Assembly (NCBI RefSeq): GCF_965363235.1 | Contig: NC_134851.1 | Location: 21,997,847-22,061,846, forward strand | Origin: Mytilus galloprovincialis | Lineage: Eukaryota; Mollusca; Bivalvia; Mytilida; Mytilidae | Direction of reading: 5' to 3' | DNA: 64,000 bases | Shown: positions 1 to 11,975 of the stretch, one piece after another | How the letters are laid out: every line of letters begins with the position of its first letter | Numbering within the stretch: the first letter of the stretch is position 1 | Program-made: the position numbers and the translations under genes | Notes under the pieces: generated by a model | Database searches by the model: none | What the model saw: the letters and a program-made list of their open reading frames with translations, nothing else | What the model was told of the DNA's origin: nothing

Positions 1-2766
1 AGGAGGTAACCTTGGTGTTTGGGTTGGGTGGTGGTGGTGGGGATTTTGCATATGAATATCTGGGAAGAATTCAAAATTAACAGTGATAAAAAACAACAAA
101 ATACACGAAACAGTTGTTGTAAAAAGGGAAAATGAATCACGTGTTAAAAAAGGAAGCGTAGTAACCTCCAATCCTAAACATAAATTTTAAAGTACTTTTA
201 GTACAGATTGTTATCCCCTAATAGTTTTCTTTACGAGTGCACATATACAGATTTTTTTTTTTATATTAAAATAATGCAAAATTTTCATAGTTTTAAGATC
301 ACTTTTATGGCTTTTTCATTTTTCTTTTCTTTTGAGTTTAATTAAACAACCTTGGAATATTCTTTCTTGTGATGATACTTTTGAGTAGTTGATTTTTATT
401 TGCGCAAGTAAACACGGTCAATTTTATAAATTTTGTGACTTAAACATCAGTTTCTTCTACGAATTCACTGTTTGTAAAACTTTAAAAATCTAATTAAAAT
501 AAAGTAAAACAAAAGCTTATTATTGCACTAACCTCGAAAAACAGCAAAAAACAAACAAACAAAAAAAACACAAAAAACAAGACGGAACATACACGAGAAA
601 TGTAGCTACTATTTTAGGAAAGGGAGACTCAAAGTATACTTAGGTGTGTCCTAACATGCCAGTGAATTTCAAATCAAATAAGAATAAAACAAAATACAGT
701 ATAATTGCAAGTGAGAAAACACTTCACAGGTTCTTAACTAACTCAATTATGGTACGAAGCAAAATAATCCATATTTTACATTGAATTTAGTAACCTATTG
801 TGTATTTCGTTTGGTTGCCGTCTCACTTTCTTATAAATGAGCAACACTTGTCTTTTATTAACAAAATATACATATAAATCACTAAATTCAATGGCTATTT
901 AAAAATAAAATAAAACTAAAAACCATTCGCAAATCTGATAATATAGAAACTTATCATTTCAACAAATGCACATTGAATTCTTTATCATTTCTTGTCCAAT
1001 TTAATAAACGAAATAAGTACTGCATATTTCGAAGTACTTACATGGTGAACAACAATTCCAAAAAAGTACGATATTCCAAGTTGCACTAGGAGGTATGCAC
1101 ATATATTTACATGTTAGCAGTGGTATACATGATCATGGACAGTTTTAAATATACCTCGCTATCTGATATCTAATTTCATTCAAATGTTCCCACTCGACCA
1201 ATTGATTGATTTTTAAATACTTTTTTGAAATAGTTCTTTCTTTAGATTTGATTGTTTTATTGAAGGAATGAATACACCTGTAACATAACAATGAAATATA
1301 ATTTACCGTAAGAATTGACACATATATGCATATGTCGCTGTATATCATATTTGGTTATCGTTCACTACTTTGTACAAAAATCAAGCCTTTGGTTTTCCCG
1401 CGTTTGAATATTGTTCTACATTTGTTAATTAGGGGCTTTTTATAGCTAATACATGTATGACTATGTGGTATAGATTTTTCTTATTGTTGAAAGCTTACAG
1501 CGAACGATAGTTGTTTAATTCTGTGACTTTTGATCTCTTGTGGAAGATTTTTCTTATTGGCAAGCATACCACATATATTTTTCCGACGTAGTCGGTATAA
1601 TTTCGGTTTGTGCCCTTTGAACTTAAGGACGCTTAACTATGGCAACATAATACGTATGCTGAAAATCCTTTCTGTGATTGGACAAAATGCTGTCATGGTG
1701 GGTGATTTGGTTGTGTTTGAAAAAACGTCTCGTTAATTATATCGTGATGGAAAGCAAGTGAAAAACTATAAATATTTGAACTAGATCTTACAAAGATTTA
1801 TATATTTATTAAAATAATTGTTTCTCCAATAGCTCTTTGCATCCGTGACAGCTGTTTATTCGGGACAATTATATAATTTTTAATGTCAACTTTGTTGTAC
1901 GAACGTACATGACTTTTAGAACGCACCTACGCATGTGAGATTTCCGCGGGGTTTTGGTGAATGTAAACAGAAAGATACGAGGACCGATAATACTGAACAC
2001 AAATAGAGAAGACGTTATTTAAATGGTATCTTTGTGCTTCTGAAGGTTATCCAAATGATAGTTTTAAACATATACTCAAATTTAAATACGTCGGATAACT
2101 TTTTTAAAGATAGTTCTTGTTTTAATGTATGTAATGTCAATCCGATTAATTGATTGATTGATAGTGGGTTAACGACGGTGAATGTACAGAAATACCAAAT
2201 TTTGGCAAAATGGCATCATCATGGCCGTTTCAGAATCTAAAGGACTATGGGTAATTTCATTGTTCGTACCCCAAAATGAAAACAACGTCACGACATTGGT
2301 TGAATTTTCATTGTTTTGGACGTTTTCAACCAATCATATCGTTTTAGTGTACACTTTTGAAAAAATATCACCCAGAATTCATTAGAGTCTGATAGGCGAA
2401 TTCAATCAATGTTTGACCAAGTCAGTTGTTGTTTTCTTTTTGTTATATCGTAATGCTAATTTTGTTATTTTGGAATTTAGTATTGTGTTAAGATCGTTAA
2501 TGGTATCTCTATTTTTCTTTCACATCAGTTTTAAGACATGTGATATTAAAGAAAGTGGTTACCATATCATTACAATTGAATATACGTTGAATGTTTTCTG
2601 TTTGTTTACAGCGCAGTTGCAAATATTTCATGCATGACCAAGAAAAGAACTAGCTGCGGAACCGTAACTCTATGATCCTTTTATATATTTTGATTTTGCG
2701 GACGGTCCGCAAAATCATTATCTTCTTATTCTGTACTTACGGAGTACAATCTTAAGGACGAACTTT
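1..2766. other. Intergenic, no gene seen
   Basis: AT-rich DNA with many stops in every frame. It opens with a short G/T-rich run (about 11-50). A degraded minus-oriented copy of the AAGATGTGG-type repeat lies at about 1375-1605. No conserved protein motif was seen. Confidence 0.6.
1375..1605 (-). repeat. Dispersed repeat (AAGATGTGG family), degraded
   Basis: In minus orientation it keeps landmarks of the family: a 'GGTTTTCC..GTTTGAA' tail, 'AGGGGCTTTTTATAGCTAA', and 'GATCTCTTGTGG...TATTGGCAAGCATACCACAT' as the head. Other copies lie at 15470-15670, 26430-26670, 29235-29440 and 29521-29900. Confidence 0.65.
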
Positions 2767-3635
2767 CTCTTTAATCCTGTAGAAGGTGGACAATATACTA
2801 CACGTGTTGATTTACTGCACGTGTAACATTTTTCAGATAAAATTTATTTGAATAATCAACAAGGAAGTGCCTATACAAACATTACATAACTTTTCAAAAC
2901 TTAAAGTGGTATTGAGATACTGCGATGAAATAAGAAAGAGTTAATAAAATTAAATCACTTTTAATCAAAATCAATATTAAGAATTTTCAATGGAAAGTCA
3001 TTTACTATGAACATTAGTGCATGGGGAATTTTCTTTTAAAGGTATTAAATTATAAAAATATGGACATTCATTGCCATTTTCTCTTAAGTTTGAATGAAGT
3101 ATGCTATAATTTAATGTAAAAATAATAATGTAGCCGTGCTTGTTTGCGAAAAAAATCATACTTTTAGGTACATAACCCATTGCAATGGTTCTCTGGAGTT
3201 CTGAAGTACGTGTTATGCTCTTTTGATTTGATAGATACAAAGCAAAGTATGCCCTATTATTTCAGTTGTATATAACTTTTTTCTATCATTAAAAATAAAT
3301 ATTCAACAAGACCAAAAAATGATATCAGATCCTTTATGGTTCATTTTGTACCAACATTATCAAACTATTTTGCATGTTTTTAGTTATAATTATGCTTAGG
3401 AACTTTTGTGTGGAATATAAACTGCTTCCTGGCCTGGTCCTCACTTTGGTTGATATATCTTTTAGAAATATAAGTTGCTGCTTTTCTAAAATGAATGAGA
3501 ACGTATCACGGTTATTATATACTCGATAGTCTAGAAAAAAACCTAAACTTTGCAGACATCCTCCGAAGAAATAATTACGGAATGGTTTGCTTTTATTGCA
3601 TCTTGACAAACATTTTATAGTTTAATATAATTATT

Positions 3636-4015
3636 ATGCCCCATTTATGGGCATTATGTTTTCTTGTTAGAGCGTCAGTCCGTCCGTCCGTTCGTTCGTT
3701 TGTCTTTTCGCTCATTTGTCCGTTCGTTTGTTTGTCTTTTCGTTCTTTTGTCCGTTCGTTCGTTTGTCTTTTCGTTCTTTTGTCCGTTCGTCTGTTTGCC
3801 CGTTCGTCCGTCTTCAGGTTTACGTTTTTGGTCGAGGAAGTTTTTGATGAAGTTGAAGTTCAATCAACTTGAAACTTTGAAAACATGTTCCATATAATAT
3901 GATCTTTCTAATTTTAATGCCAAATTAGCGATTTTGTCCCATATTCACGGTCCACTGAACATAGAAAATGATGGTGCGATTGGGGCATCCGTGTACTTGG
4001 GACACATTTTTGTGG
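3636..4015 (+). mobile_element. TCCG-rich MITE-like element, copy 1
   Basis: Starts ATGCCCC and ends near GGGGCATCCGTGTACTTGGGACACATT. It contains a (TCCG/TTCG)n tract (about 3672-3815) and TTTTTGGTCGAGGAAGTTTTTGATGA. The same element is at 5618-5772 and 40410-40866. The tract gives artefactual open frames rich in Ser, Arg, Val and Phe. Confidence 0.75.
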
Positions 4016-4165
4016 TTTTAGGAATTTTGGTCTTTAATGCTCTTCAACTTTGTACTTAATTTGGTCTTTTTACCTTTTTGGATTCGAGCGTGACTGATGA
4101 GTCTTTTGTAAACGAAACGCGCGTCTGGCTTATATACAAAATTTAGTCCTGATATCTATGATGAC
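4016..4165 (-). repeat. CGCGCGTTTCGTCTAC-family repeat, inserted in copy 1 only
   Basis: Reverse-oriented fragment with GAGCGTGACTGATGAGTC, AACGAAACGCGCGTCTGG and TATCTATGATGA. It interrupts the alignment of the two tandem copies exactly where copy 2 reads through (about 5768-5772). Other family members are at 11636-11925, 42811-43105 and 56615-56745. Confidence 0.8.
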
Positions 4166-4820
4166 TTTATTTATTATACATGTAATACATAGACATTATG
4201 TAAAATGTAAACAAAAGAGTATGCACAGTTCATTCTAAGAGTTTTGAGAGTCCATATATAAAGCCATGAAGATACGAAAACTAATGTACATTGTACCTGT
4301 ATTAACAATATTATAAAGCATAAATCAATCAATAATTTGTTTTCAATATATCATGACAAATTGTTGCAGTATATATAAATTGCATATCATCATTATTAAA
4401 TATGTTTAAAAGATTACGTGCTTTATATATTGCGTAATATTTTTTAATATCACGTACTGTCTGCGATCTAAACAAATATTACCCAGTATGATCAAAGAGA
4501 AATTGTACACCCTTTACAATGGCGCGTACAATGTATCTATGGAAAACAAAAGGGATTAACATGCCAATATTACAACTTTTAAATTGTAAGACTGCGTCTT
4601 CGTAACTTTGCATATTTCAATAAACAACAGTTCAACTAGGTAATAAAATATCCGATAATGGTAGCTCTTATTTTTTCATTTCCGTGAAACAAAATTATAT
4701 TTTGAAGTACTATTCCTGGTCTTTTCGATTGATTTTTAGTTTGTTTCAATGTTGTACTGGTAAACAATTGTCAAATGATATGGTAAGTGTTGAGAGTGCA
4801 CAGACGTGATCAGGGAGAGT

Positions 4821-6490
4821 ATAACGACGACCTTTCCTTTTAATTCTATAGAAGGTGGACAATGATTTACTGCACGTGTTACATTTTTCAGATAAAATGT
4901 ATTGAAATGATGAATAAGGAAAGTGACTTAATAATATCATTTAATCAGTTTTAATCAAAATTATTTCAACAAAGTCAATGGAAAGTAATTTACTATGATA
5001 ATTAGTGCATGGGGAATTTTCTTTTAAAGGTATTAAATTATAAAACTATAGGCATTCATTGCTATTTTCTTTTAAGTTTGAATGACGTACATGTGTACTA
5101 TCATTTAATGTAAAAATAATTTCGTAGCCAGGCTTGTTTGCGAAAAAAATCAACTTACATTAAGTGCATAACAAATTGCAATGGTTCTTAGGTTCGCAGT
5201 TCTGAAGTGCGTGTTATGCACTTCGATCTGATAGATATATAGCAAAGTATGCCGTTCTTTTTCAGTTGCATGTATTGTTTTCATTTAAAATAAATATTTA
5301 ACACTAATCAACAATGATTTCTTTCATTTTGTACCAACATTATCAAACTATTTTACATATTTATAGTAATAACTATGCGTAGGAACTTTTTGTGTGAAGT
5401 ATATATTGCTTCTTGGCCTGACCCTTATAATTTGGTTGATAGATATATTTTTAGAAATAGAGATTGATGTTTTTCTAAAAATATGGAGAACGTATCACGG
5501 TTAATATATACTTGATAGTCTTGAAACAACTTTGCAAACATTCTACGAAGGAACAATTGCAGAATGTTTTGCTTGTACCGCATCTTGACAAACACTTTAT
5601 AGGAGTCTCATCTTATTATGCCCAATTATGGGCATTATGTTTTCTAGTCTGTGCGTCCGTCCGTCCGTTCGTTTGATCTTTCTAATTTTATCCCATTTTC
5701 ATGGTCCACTGAACATACAAAATGAAAGTGCAGATGGGGCATCCGTGAACTTGGGACACATTCTTGTCGTTATACATATAATACATAGATATTATGTAAA
5801 CTGTACAAAAAAGCATATGCACAATTCACTGTATGAGTTTTGAGAGTCCATGTAAAAAGCCATGTAGATACGAAAACTAATGTACATTGTTCCTGTATTA
5901 ACAAAATTATCAAGCATAAATCAATCAATAATTTGTTTTCAATATAATTTTATCATAACAAATTGTTGCAGTATATATAAATTGCATATCATCATTATCA
6001 AATATGTTTAAAAGATTATGTGCTTTAATTATATATTGCGTAATATTTTTGAATATCGCGTACTGTCTGCGATATAAACAAATGTTACCCAGTATGATCA
6101 AAGAGAATTGTACACCCTTTACAATGGCACGTGTACTGTATCTATGGAAAACAAAAGGGTTTAGCATGTCAATATTAAAACACTTAAATTCTAAGACTGT
6201 ATCTTCGTGACTTTGCAATTTTTAATTTACAACAGTGGATCTTGGTAATAGAATATCCGATTCTCGCTTTTCATATTTTGCAGCTCTGTAAGTTTAAGAT
6301 CTATTCTCTGTAGGGACCAACATTAGTAGATTTTTGACTTTTTTCAATGAAAATTCTAAAATTTTTCCTTAAAAATTATAATTTTGACGTTCCATACTTG
6401 ATTTTTGTTCGATTGATTTTTTAGTTGGTTTCAATATTGTGCTGGTTAACCATTGTCAAATGCTATGGCAAGTGTTAAGTGCACACAGAC
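4821..6490 (+). repeat. Direct tandem duplication, copy 2
   Basis: Second unit of the tandem pair. It is about 300-400 bp shorter because the TCCG-rich element is internally deleted and the repeat found at 4016-4165 in copy 1 is absent. Confidence 0.88.
5618..5772 (+). mobile_element. TCCG-rich MITE-like element, internally deleted
   Basis: ATGCCCAATTATGGGCATTATG start, short CCGTCCGTCCGTTCG tract, then jumps to GATCTTTCTAATTTTA and GGGGCATCCGTGAACTTGGG. It lacks most of the tract and the GGTTAAAG segment. Confidence 0.7.
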
Positions 6491-7894
6491 GTTTTTAAAA
6501 CACATATTTTTGTACAAATTCAACACAAGCAGCTTGTAGTCAAGTGCTATTCGTGTTTTTGTTACATTCTAAAATTGTTTAATTAAATAACCTTTAATCA
6601 GGCCATTAATCAAATTGGAATGATCTCACAGTGCCTTACTTCTGTGAATTTTTCGCTATATATAGACGTGCAGTGCATTAGGGAAAACCTGTAGTAATGT
6701 ACATGTATATCTTGTTTTTGCCACATTGCCACATTGCCACAGTTTTGCCACATTGCCTTATTAGTATTATATGTTCATAGTAGTTTTAAAAATATGTTTT
6801 TGTCATTACATTCGTTTTTCGTTGCTCTATATTTATGAAATACAAAAAAATTGTTCGAAAGGTAATTATTATTTTGTTTGTCAGTAGCTTGATATGTCAA
6901 TCTGTTCCTACGTCCGTATTTATACCCGAGTGCCTGTTTGTTCATTCGTGTGTCTATATGTCCTCCCGAACGTCCGTTTGTTTCTTCACGGTCTGATCAG
7001 TCGAGCGTTCATCTTTTTTACGGGTGTCTGTCAGTCCGTTAGAAATTTTAGTGGAAATTGTGTCTCAGCATCTAAAAGTTTCTTGATAATTGGCTCCATA
7101 CATGTTTCACAGGATTATATCATACCGACTGGCACGTTTGCCGTACCTTGAATGTTTGAAGACTGTCTTGCCGAAAACGGATTTTAAATGCTATGATACT
7201 TTTGATCCCCCCCTCCCCGGAATAACAAGTCATATTTTCTAGAGGAACATTTATGCCTTTGTTATATATCATAACTATATACGTTTTGTTCAATTAGTTT
7301 TTGCCATTTTCTCTTAATCAAAATGTCACTTGCTTGCTATTACTTATGTTCACTTCTTTTATTTCCAATGCAAATTTTCAATAGCTCAAATGTTTTTCCC
7401 CCAATTTTTAAATATGATTAATAAGTATACCCGATGTGTTGTTTAAAATTCATAAAATAGTAGTTAGTTTTTCATTACACCCGTATCAAATCACACCATT
7501 GTCTAGCTGTCAATGGCCTTACAATAGAAACCCGATAGCAAACGAAATTTGAACTTGAGTTTTTTATAAAGTGTTTAACGAATGATATCAATAATCAAAA
7601 CGTATAAAGACTTTAAAATCTCGTTATTTTAACGAATTATTAAAAATTATACATATTTGTTGGGTAACAATAGTACTGAGGATAATACACTTTTGTGTCT
7701 TGTGATTATTTAGCCTGATTTTTTTTTATTTGATACTATTAATATATTTTCCACATTTACAATTCGGTTAAATGATTACATACGTACATTGTAGATGTTG
7801 AGTGTTAAACATTTTCAAGGTGAAGGATATTGTTAAATGCCTCAATGACAGATTTTTCTATTCAAGGTATCCTTTTATTCAAATCCCCTCCCCA

Positions 7895-8010
7895 AAAAAT
7901 ACAAAATCAAAAACAAACACAAACAAACAAACAACAAACAACAACACAAAAAAAAAAAAAAACCAATCAAAACAAACAGACAACCAAAAATAAAATAAAA
8001 AAACACCAAA
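7895..8010. repeat. A-rich CAAA-type simple repeat
   Basis: Runs of CAAA, CAACA and a 15-base A tract. It yields Lys/Asn/Gln-only open frames that are not genes. Confidence 0.85.
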
Positions 8011-8249
8011 CAATCCTTGCCAGAATATTCTCTTTTTATCTATTTCATAACGTCTATTTTTTTATGACACATGCTTCCTAAGTGTCTAGGGATATATTTT
8101 CATATAACTCGAACACGCTGAGAAAGGAAATTATCAGTCAGTTCGATCAAAGGACAAAAGAAATTTCGTAAAATTTTGATAAAAATTTGAATATTGTCTT
8201 TAATATAATGCATTGTTTTATTTATCTCTTGTTTGTAATGAAACGAAAA

Positions 8250-8510
8250 GGAAAAGTTATTTCCCCTGGTAGCTTTAATTTGTACCGCATTCGTCACAAC
8301 TCGGCCAATTCCGTACCTCATCTAAGTAGAGTACCGGAGTCATCCGAGGATTGCCGATTGATTTGTACCGTATACTACAATCAGGAAGTTCATGTAATAT
8401 GAGTGTAATGAGGTCGTTTAAATCTTAACGATACCATTGTTTCCCATTCTTCTCTGTCAAAATTGAACTAACGACGCGTGGTTTCTCTTTTAAGAAAATA
8501 ATTAGGCTAA
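8250..8510. repeat. Left anchor of the 38-kb tandem duplication
   Basis: Matches 46410-46640 at a constant offset: CAGGAAGTTCATG at 8382 and 46502, AATTGAACTAACGACG at 8461 and AATTGAACTGACGATG at 46580 (both about 38.12 kb apart). This equals the spacing of the two chitin synthase start codons. Confidence 0.75.
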
Positions 8511-9284
8511 CTTAAAACAAATGTTATAATAAATTTCATAAGGCTACTAATAGATTGATAAGGGCACTTGTATAACGTTGACATATATATGAAGTTACAT
8601 GTAGCTCTACATATAAATAAAGCAGGAATAAAGCTTTGAATCTACAGATCTATGAAATACTAGAAATGATAGTCAATCCACAGCTATATATATGCATCTA
8701 ATTAAGTTTAGAAAATATTTTGTGTGATTTCTTCTTTTTAAATGTGTATTATTTTAGTTCTTTGTAATCATTAAACTCGTTCGAACTTTTTTGAAATTTT
8801 GTATTGCAATATCCTTTTATTCTTACCTACATGGTTATGTTTTTTTGACTGTTGAATAGATAAGTTCAAGAATAGTAGTCCTTCATGAAACAACATAATA
8901 AATCCATAAGGACAATATCTTTCATTAATTATTAGTTCAAATGTTTGATAAAGTTTGAATTTGCTATACCGCTTTTTCCGTTCACACGAATTATCATGTA
9001 CCCTTTTTCTGAAAATTACTAATTCGGGTCATCTTTATTATTTTTTCAGTAGCGCTCTCGCTCAATCAGTTTTAAAACCATATCAGTTACAAAATTATAT
9101 TTCCGACATATAGAGCTTTATATTTAGTATAAAGAAAGCACATAATCATTTTTGAAATAAGAGTAATCATTATGTAAGCTATCATAAGACACATAAAGTG
9201 TCATCTTTTACAACGTAGAACGCAGATGCAGTATACAATCACTTGGACAATTGACTCTTCTACACTTCACACAAATATTCCCCA

Positions 9285-10110
9285 TTCCAAGATAAATTAA
9301 AGACAAATTCAAAGAGTTGGTAGTGCTTTGTTTCATAAAAAAGAATAACCAACATAGATACATGTGTCTTGTCTTAAAGAGGGATACATTCTTCTTTGTG
9401 AAGAATCACTCTGATTCAAACAAAACATTCTCTGAAACTGACATCATCTGGATGCCTGATTTCTTGATTGACAACATATTTGTTACGTTTGTAGGACGTG
9501 TTTTTCAACAGAATCTCGGCATTCCCATGGAAAACAATTATGCCCATCTTCTTGTCGACTTGTTTCTTTGTTATTACGAGGTTGACTTAATACAGGAACT
9601 TCTTAGGAAGAAAGATACGAAGTTAACAACATCCTTTAACTTTACTTTGCGCTATATAGATGATGTTCTCTCACTATAAAATTTAAAAAAAAGTGACTTT
9701 GTTGAACACATCTATCCCTTCGAACTAGGGATAAATGATACAACTGATAATCTTAAGTCTGCCTCATATCTTGACTTACATCCATAAATTGACAACGAGA
9801 ATAGGTTGAAAACAAAACTTAAAAACAAAAGACAGGATTTCAATTTTAAATTGTGAATTTTCCTTTTCTATGTAGCAACATTCCAGCAGCGCCTGAATAC
9901 GGAGTATATATCTCCCAATTGATAAGATATTCCCAGGCTTGTATGCTCTATCATGATTTCCTTGATAGAGGATTGCTGCTCACAAGAGAGTTATTAAACC
10001 AACAGTTACAAATAGTGAAGTTGAAATCATCCCTTCGTATATTTTAAGGAAAACATCATGAGTTGGTTGACCGTTATGAAATAACCGTTTCACAGATAAG
10101 GTATGTTATT
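9285..10110 (+). pseudogene. Broken reverse-transcriptase retroelement fragment
   Basis: The open part at 9317-9679 encodes SETDII...FLIDNIFV, then GRVFQQNLGIPMENNYAHLLVDLF and RYIDDVLSL, a reverse transcriptase fingers/palm region with a YIDD active-site box. Stops follow at 9677 and about 9785 and a frame change near 9853, after which NIPAAPEYGVYISQLIRYSQAC and RGLLLTRELLNQ continue the same protein family. It is therefore a dead copy. The family is common in bivalve genomes as I recall it; it may be Penelope-like, which I cannot confirm. The minus-strand copies at 22740-23457 and 60952-61485 share its 3' half. Confidence 0.75.
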
Positions 10111-10490
10111 TCTGTCTTAACTGCAATCCCCTTCCCGTTTCACGAATGTTACCTACCGAATTAGACTATTTACAGGGTTTGTAATAACATGAGCAACACG
10201 ACGTGTGCTACATGTGGAGCAGGATCTGCTTACCCTGCCGGAGCACCTGAAATCACCCCCAGTTTTGGTAGGGTTCGTGTTGCTAACTAGTCTTTAAATT
10301 TCTATGTTGTGTCTTGTGTACTATTATTATTATTAGCTGCTTTTCTTTTTCTTTTTTCAGTCATGGCATTGTCAGTTTTTTTTCTATTAATGAGTTTGAC
10401 TGTCCCTCTGGTATCTTTCGCTCCTCTTTTATAAATTAGCTGTAACTTTAACCTATAGGCAAGCGGCTCTGTACTTATACATCCCGTCAT
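10110..10490 (+). repeat. 3' tail of the reverse-transcriptase element
   Basis: Non-coding tail shared with the minus-strand copies: ACCGAATTAGACTATTTAC, CACGACG..GTGCTACATGTGG, GGTAAGCAGATCC (as complement), GACTGTCCCTCTGGTATC. It ends near CTTATACATCCCGTCA, a string that reappears in the hairpin at 63460-63520. Confidence 0.75.
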
Positions 10491-10589
10491 TGTGTTATTG
10501 TACTATGGTTAATTATTGTACTCTTGTCTTTAGTTTTTACTATTGCTTGGTTTGTTTGTATGTTTTTGTTTAGTTATTAGGATTATAGC

Positions 10590-10795
10590 ACAATGTATAA
10601 AATGACATTTTTACCTATAAAACCAGGTTGAATCCACCATTTTTCTACATAAGAAAATGTCTGTACTAAGTAAGGAATATGACAGTTGTTGTCCATTCGT
10701 TTGATGTGTTTGAGCTTTTGATTTTGTCGTTTGATTATAGACTTTCCTTTTTAAATTTTCGTAGGAGTTCAGTATTTTTTTATTTTATTTTTTAT
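10590..10795 (+). repeat. AACCAGGTT dispersed repeat, copy
   Basis: Landmarks: AAACCAGGTTGAATCCACCA, GAATATGACAGTTGTTGTCC, CATTCGTTTGATGTGTTT, GACTTTCC and GGAGTTCAGTATTTTT. The same order is seen at 28742-29040, 32430-32672 (minus), 35655-35805 and 45741-46023. Confidence 0.8.
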
Positions 10796-10839
10796 TTTTC
10801 AAAATTGTTTAAATCTTGTTCCAATTGATCAATCACACA

Positions 10840-11600
10840 CCAGAAGCGTTTGGACAATCCATTACAATATTATAAAAGGTACTAGTAACATTAATTGTTC
10901 CATTTCTACCAGATGTACATTTCGACAATAAATGTCCCTTCAGTGATAAACAAGGGCAATGTTTTGAAAAATCTTAAACTTTTGTTAATTAAAACTTGAT
11001 ATAACCGATTTAGAAAACGCTTATAGAAATAAGAATGAACACATAACAATTAAACATGAAATAACCATAATTCATTATTAATAGTTTTAACAATATTAGA
11101 TATAAAGCTTTAACAATTTTATTTTATTTACTTAATATATATGCTTATATTTTTTTGTCATAAAATATAACTGTGCTTTAAAGATAAACGCTATTGATTG
11201 GAAAAATGATAAAGCATATTTAGTGCATATTGATTGAATTTAAAAACACCTTTGAATATAAAGAAAGACCTGGTTCTTTGAACGACAATAACTTAGAATT
11301 ACCTTTAAATTGAGAATTTTTAAGCCAATCATATATGTGCACAAATGTGCATTGTAAGATACTCTTTTAGTAAGTGAAGTAACTGACAAGGCTGGTTCTC
11401 TATACCTGTTATTTGGAAAGTGTCCTGGCAGCATATATGGTATGTTAGATTTTTGTAGCAATGGTTTATTAGATTTTATTGAGATTATTCAAGTTTTTTT
11501 TTACAATACAAATATAAATTAGGGTAATATGTATGCAATTATGTAATGTTTATATCAAGATGTTAAAAATAGTTTTATGATGTGTTATTTATAAAATGCT
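10840..11600. repeat. Duplicated 5'-flank segment (anchor near 11.3 kb)
   Basis: The 11266-11330 part (AGACC..GTTCTTTGA, ACCTTTAAAT.GAGAATT, CCAATCA) aligns with 49335-49410 at a 38.08 kb offset and with 47366-47460. It is part of the large tandem duplication; no coding content. Confidence 0.65.
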
Positions 11601-11635
11601 GTACATTATACATTAATTGGTTATCAAAGCTATCA

Positions 11636-11920
11636 GGATTATAATTTAATACGCCATACGCGCGTTTCGTCTACATAATACTCATCAGTGACGCTCAGAT
11701 CAAAATGGTTGTAAAGCCTAACAAGTACAAAGTTGAAGAGCATTGAGGACCCAAAGTTTACAAACAGTTGTGCCAAATACGGCTAAGGCAATCTATTCCT
11801 GGGACAAGAATATCCTTAGTTTTTCAAGAAATTCATAGTTTTGTAACAGGAAATTTATAAAAAATGACCATACATTTGATTTTCATGTCAACACCGAAGT
11901 GACATTAACATCATTTTAAT

Positions 11921-11925
<5 letters not shown>
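11636..11925 (+). repeat. CGCGCGTTTCGTCTAC-family repeat
   Basis: CGCCATACGCGCGTTTCGTC, CTCATCAGTGACGCTCAGAT, AAAGTTGAAGAGCATTGAGG, CCAAATACGGCTAAGG and a GTCAACACCGAAGTGACA end. Close in layout to 42811-43105. Confidence 0.85.

Positions 11926-11972
<47 letters not shown>
11922..11972. repeat. (AT)n microsatellite
   Basis: About 25 uninterrupted AT dinucleotides, directly after the preceding dispersed repeat. Confidence 0.97.

Positions 11973-11975
<3 letters not shown>

Larger units (their letters stand above)
2767..4810 (+). repeat. Direct tandem duplication, copy 1
   Basis: Matches 4821-6490 in order: TAGAAGGTGGACAAT (2780 / 4850), TAGTGCATGGGGAATTTTC (3014 / 4999), a TCCG-rich element (3636 / 5618), AATCAATCAATAATTTG (4323 / 5921) and the GATTGATTTT..GTGCACAGACG end (4729 / 6411). 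Copy 1 carries an extra repeat at 4016-4165 that copy 2 lacks. No coding content. Confidence 0.88.
6491..9284. other. Intergenic, no gene; duplication anchor inside
   Basis: AT-rich. It contains a degraded C/T-rich stretch resembling the TCCG element (about 6893-7060), an A-rich CAAA-type low-complexity run (about 7895-8010), and a segment at about 8250-8510 that recurs at 46410-46640. Open frames here have no recognisable domain. Confidence 0.55.

Noticed and set aside
11..50. Possible G-quadruplex at the left edge
   Set aside because: Only two runs of three Gs and one of four within a GGT-rich stretch; too weak and without context.
3636..3897. Overlapping open frames rich in Ser, Arg, Val and Phe on both strands
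   Set aside because: They are translations of the (TCCG/TTCG)n tract of a repeat, open in several frames because of its composition.
9317..9679. 120-residue open frame as a host gene
   Set aside because: It is the surviving piece of a reverse transcriptase; the same family continues after stops and a frame change, so it is a dead retroelement copy.
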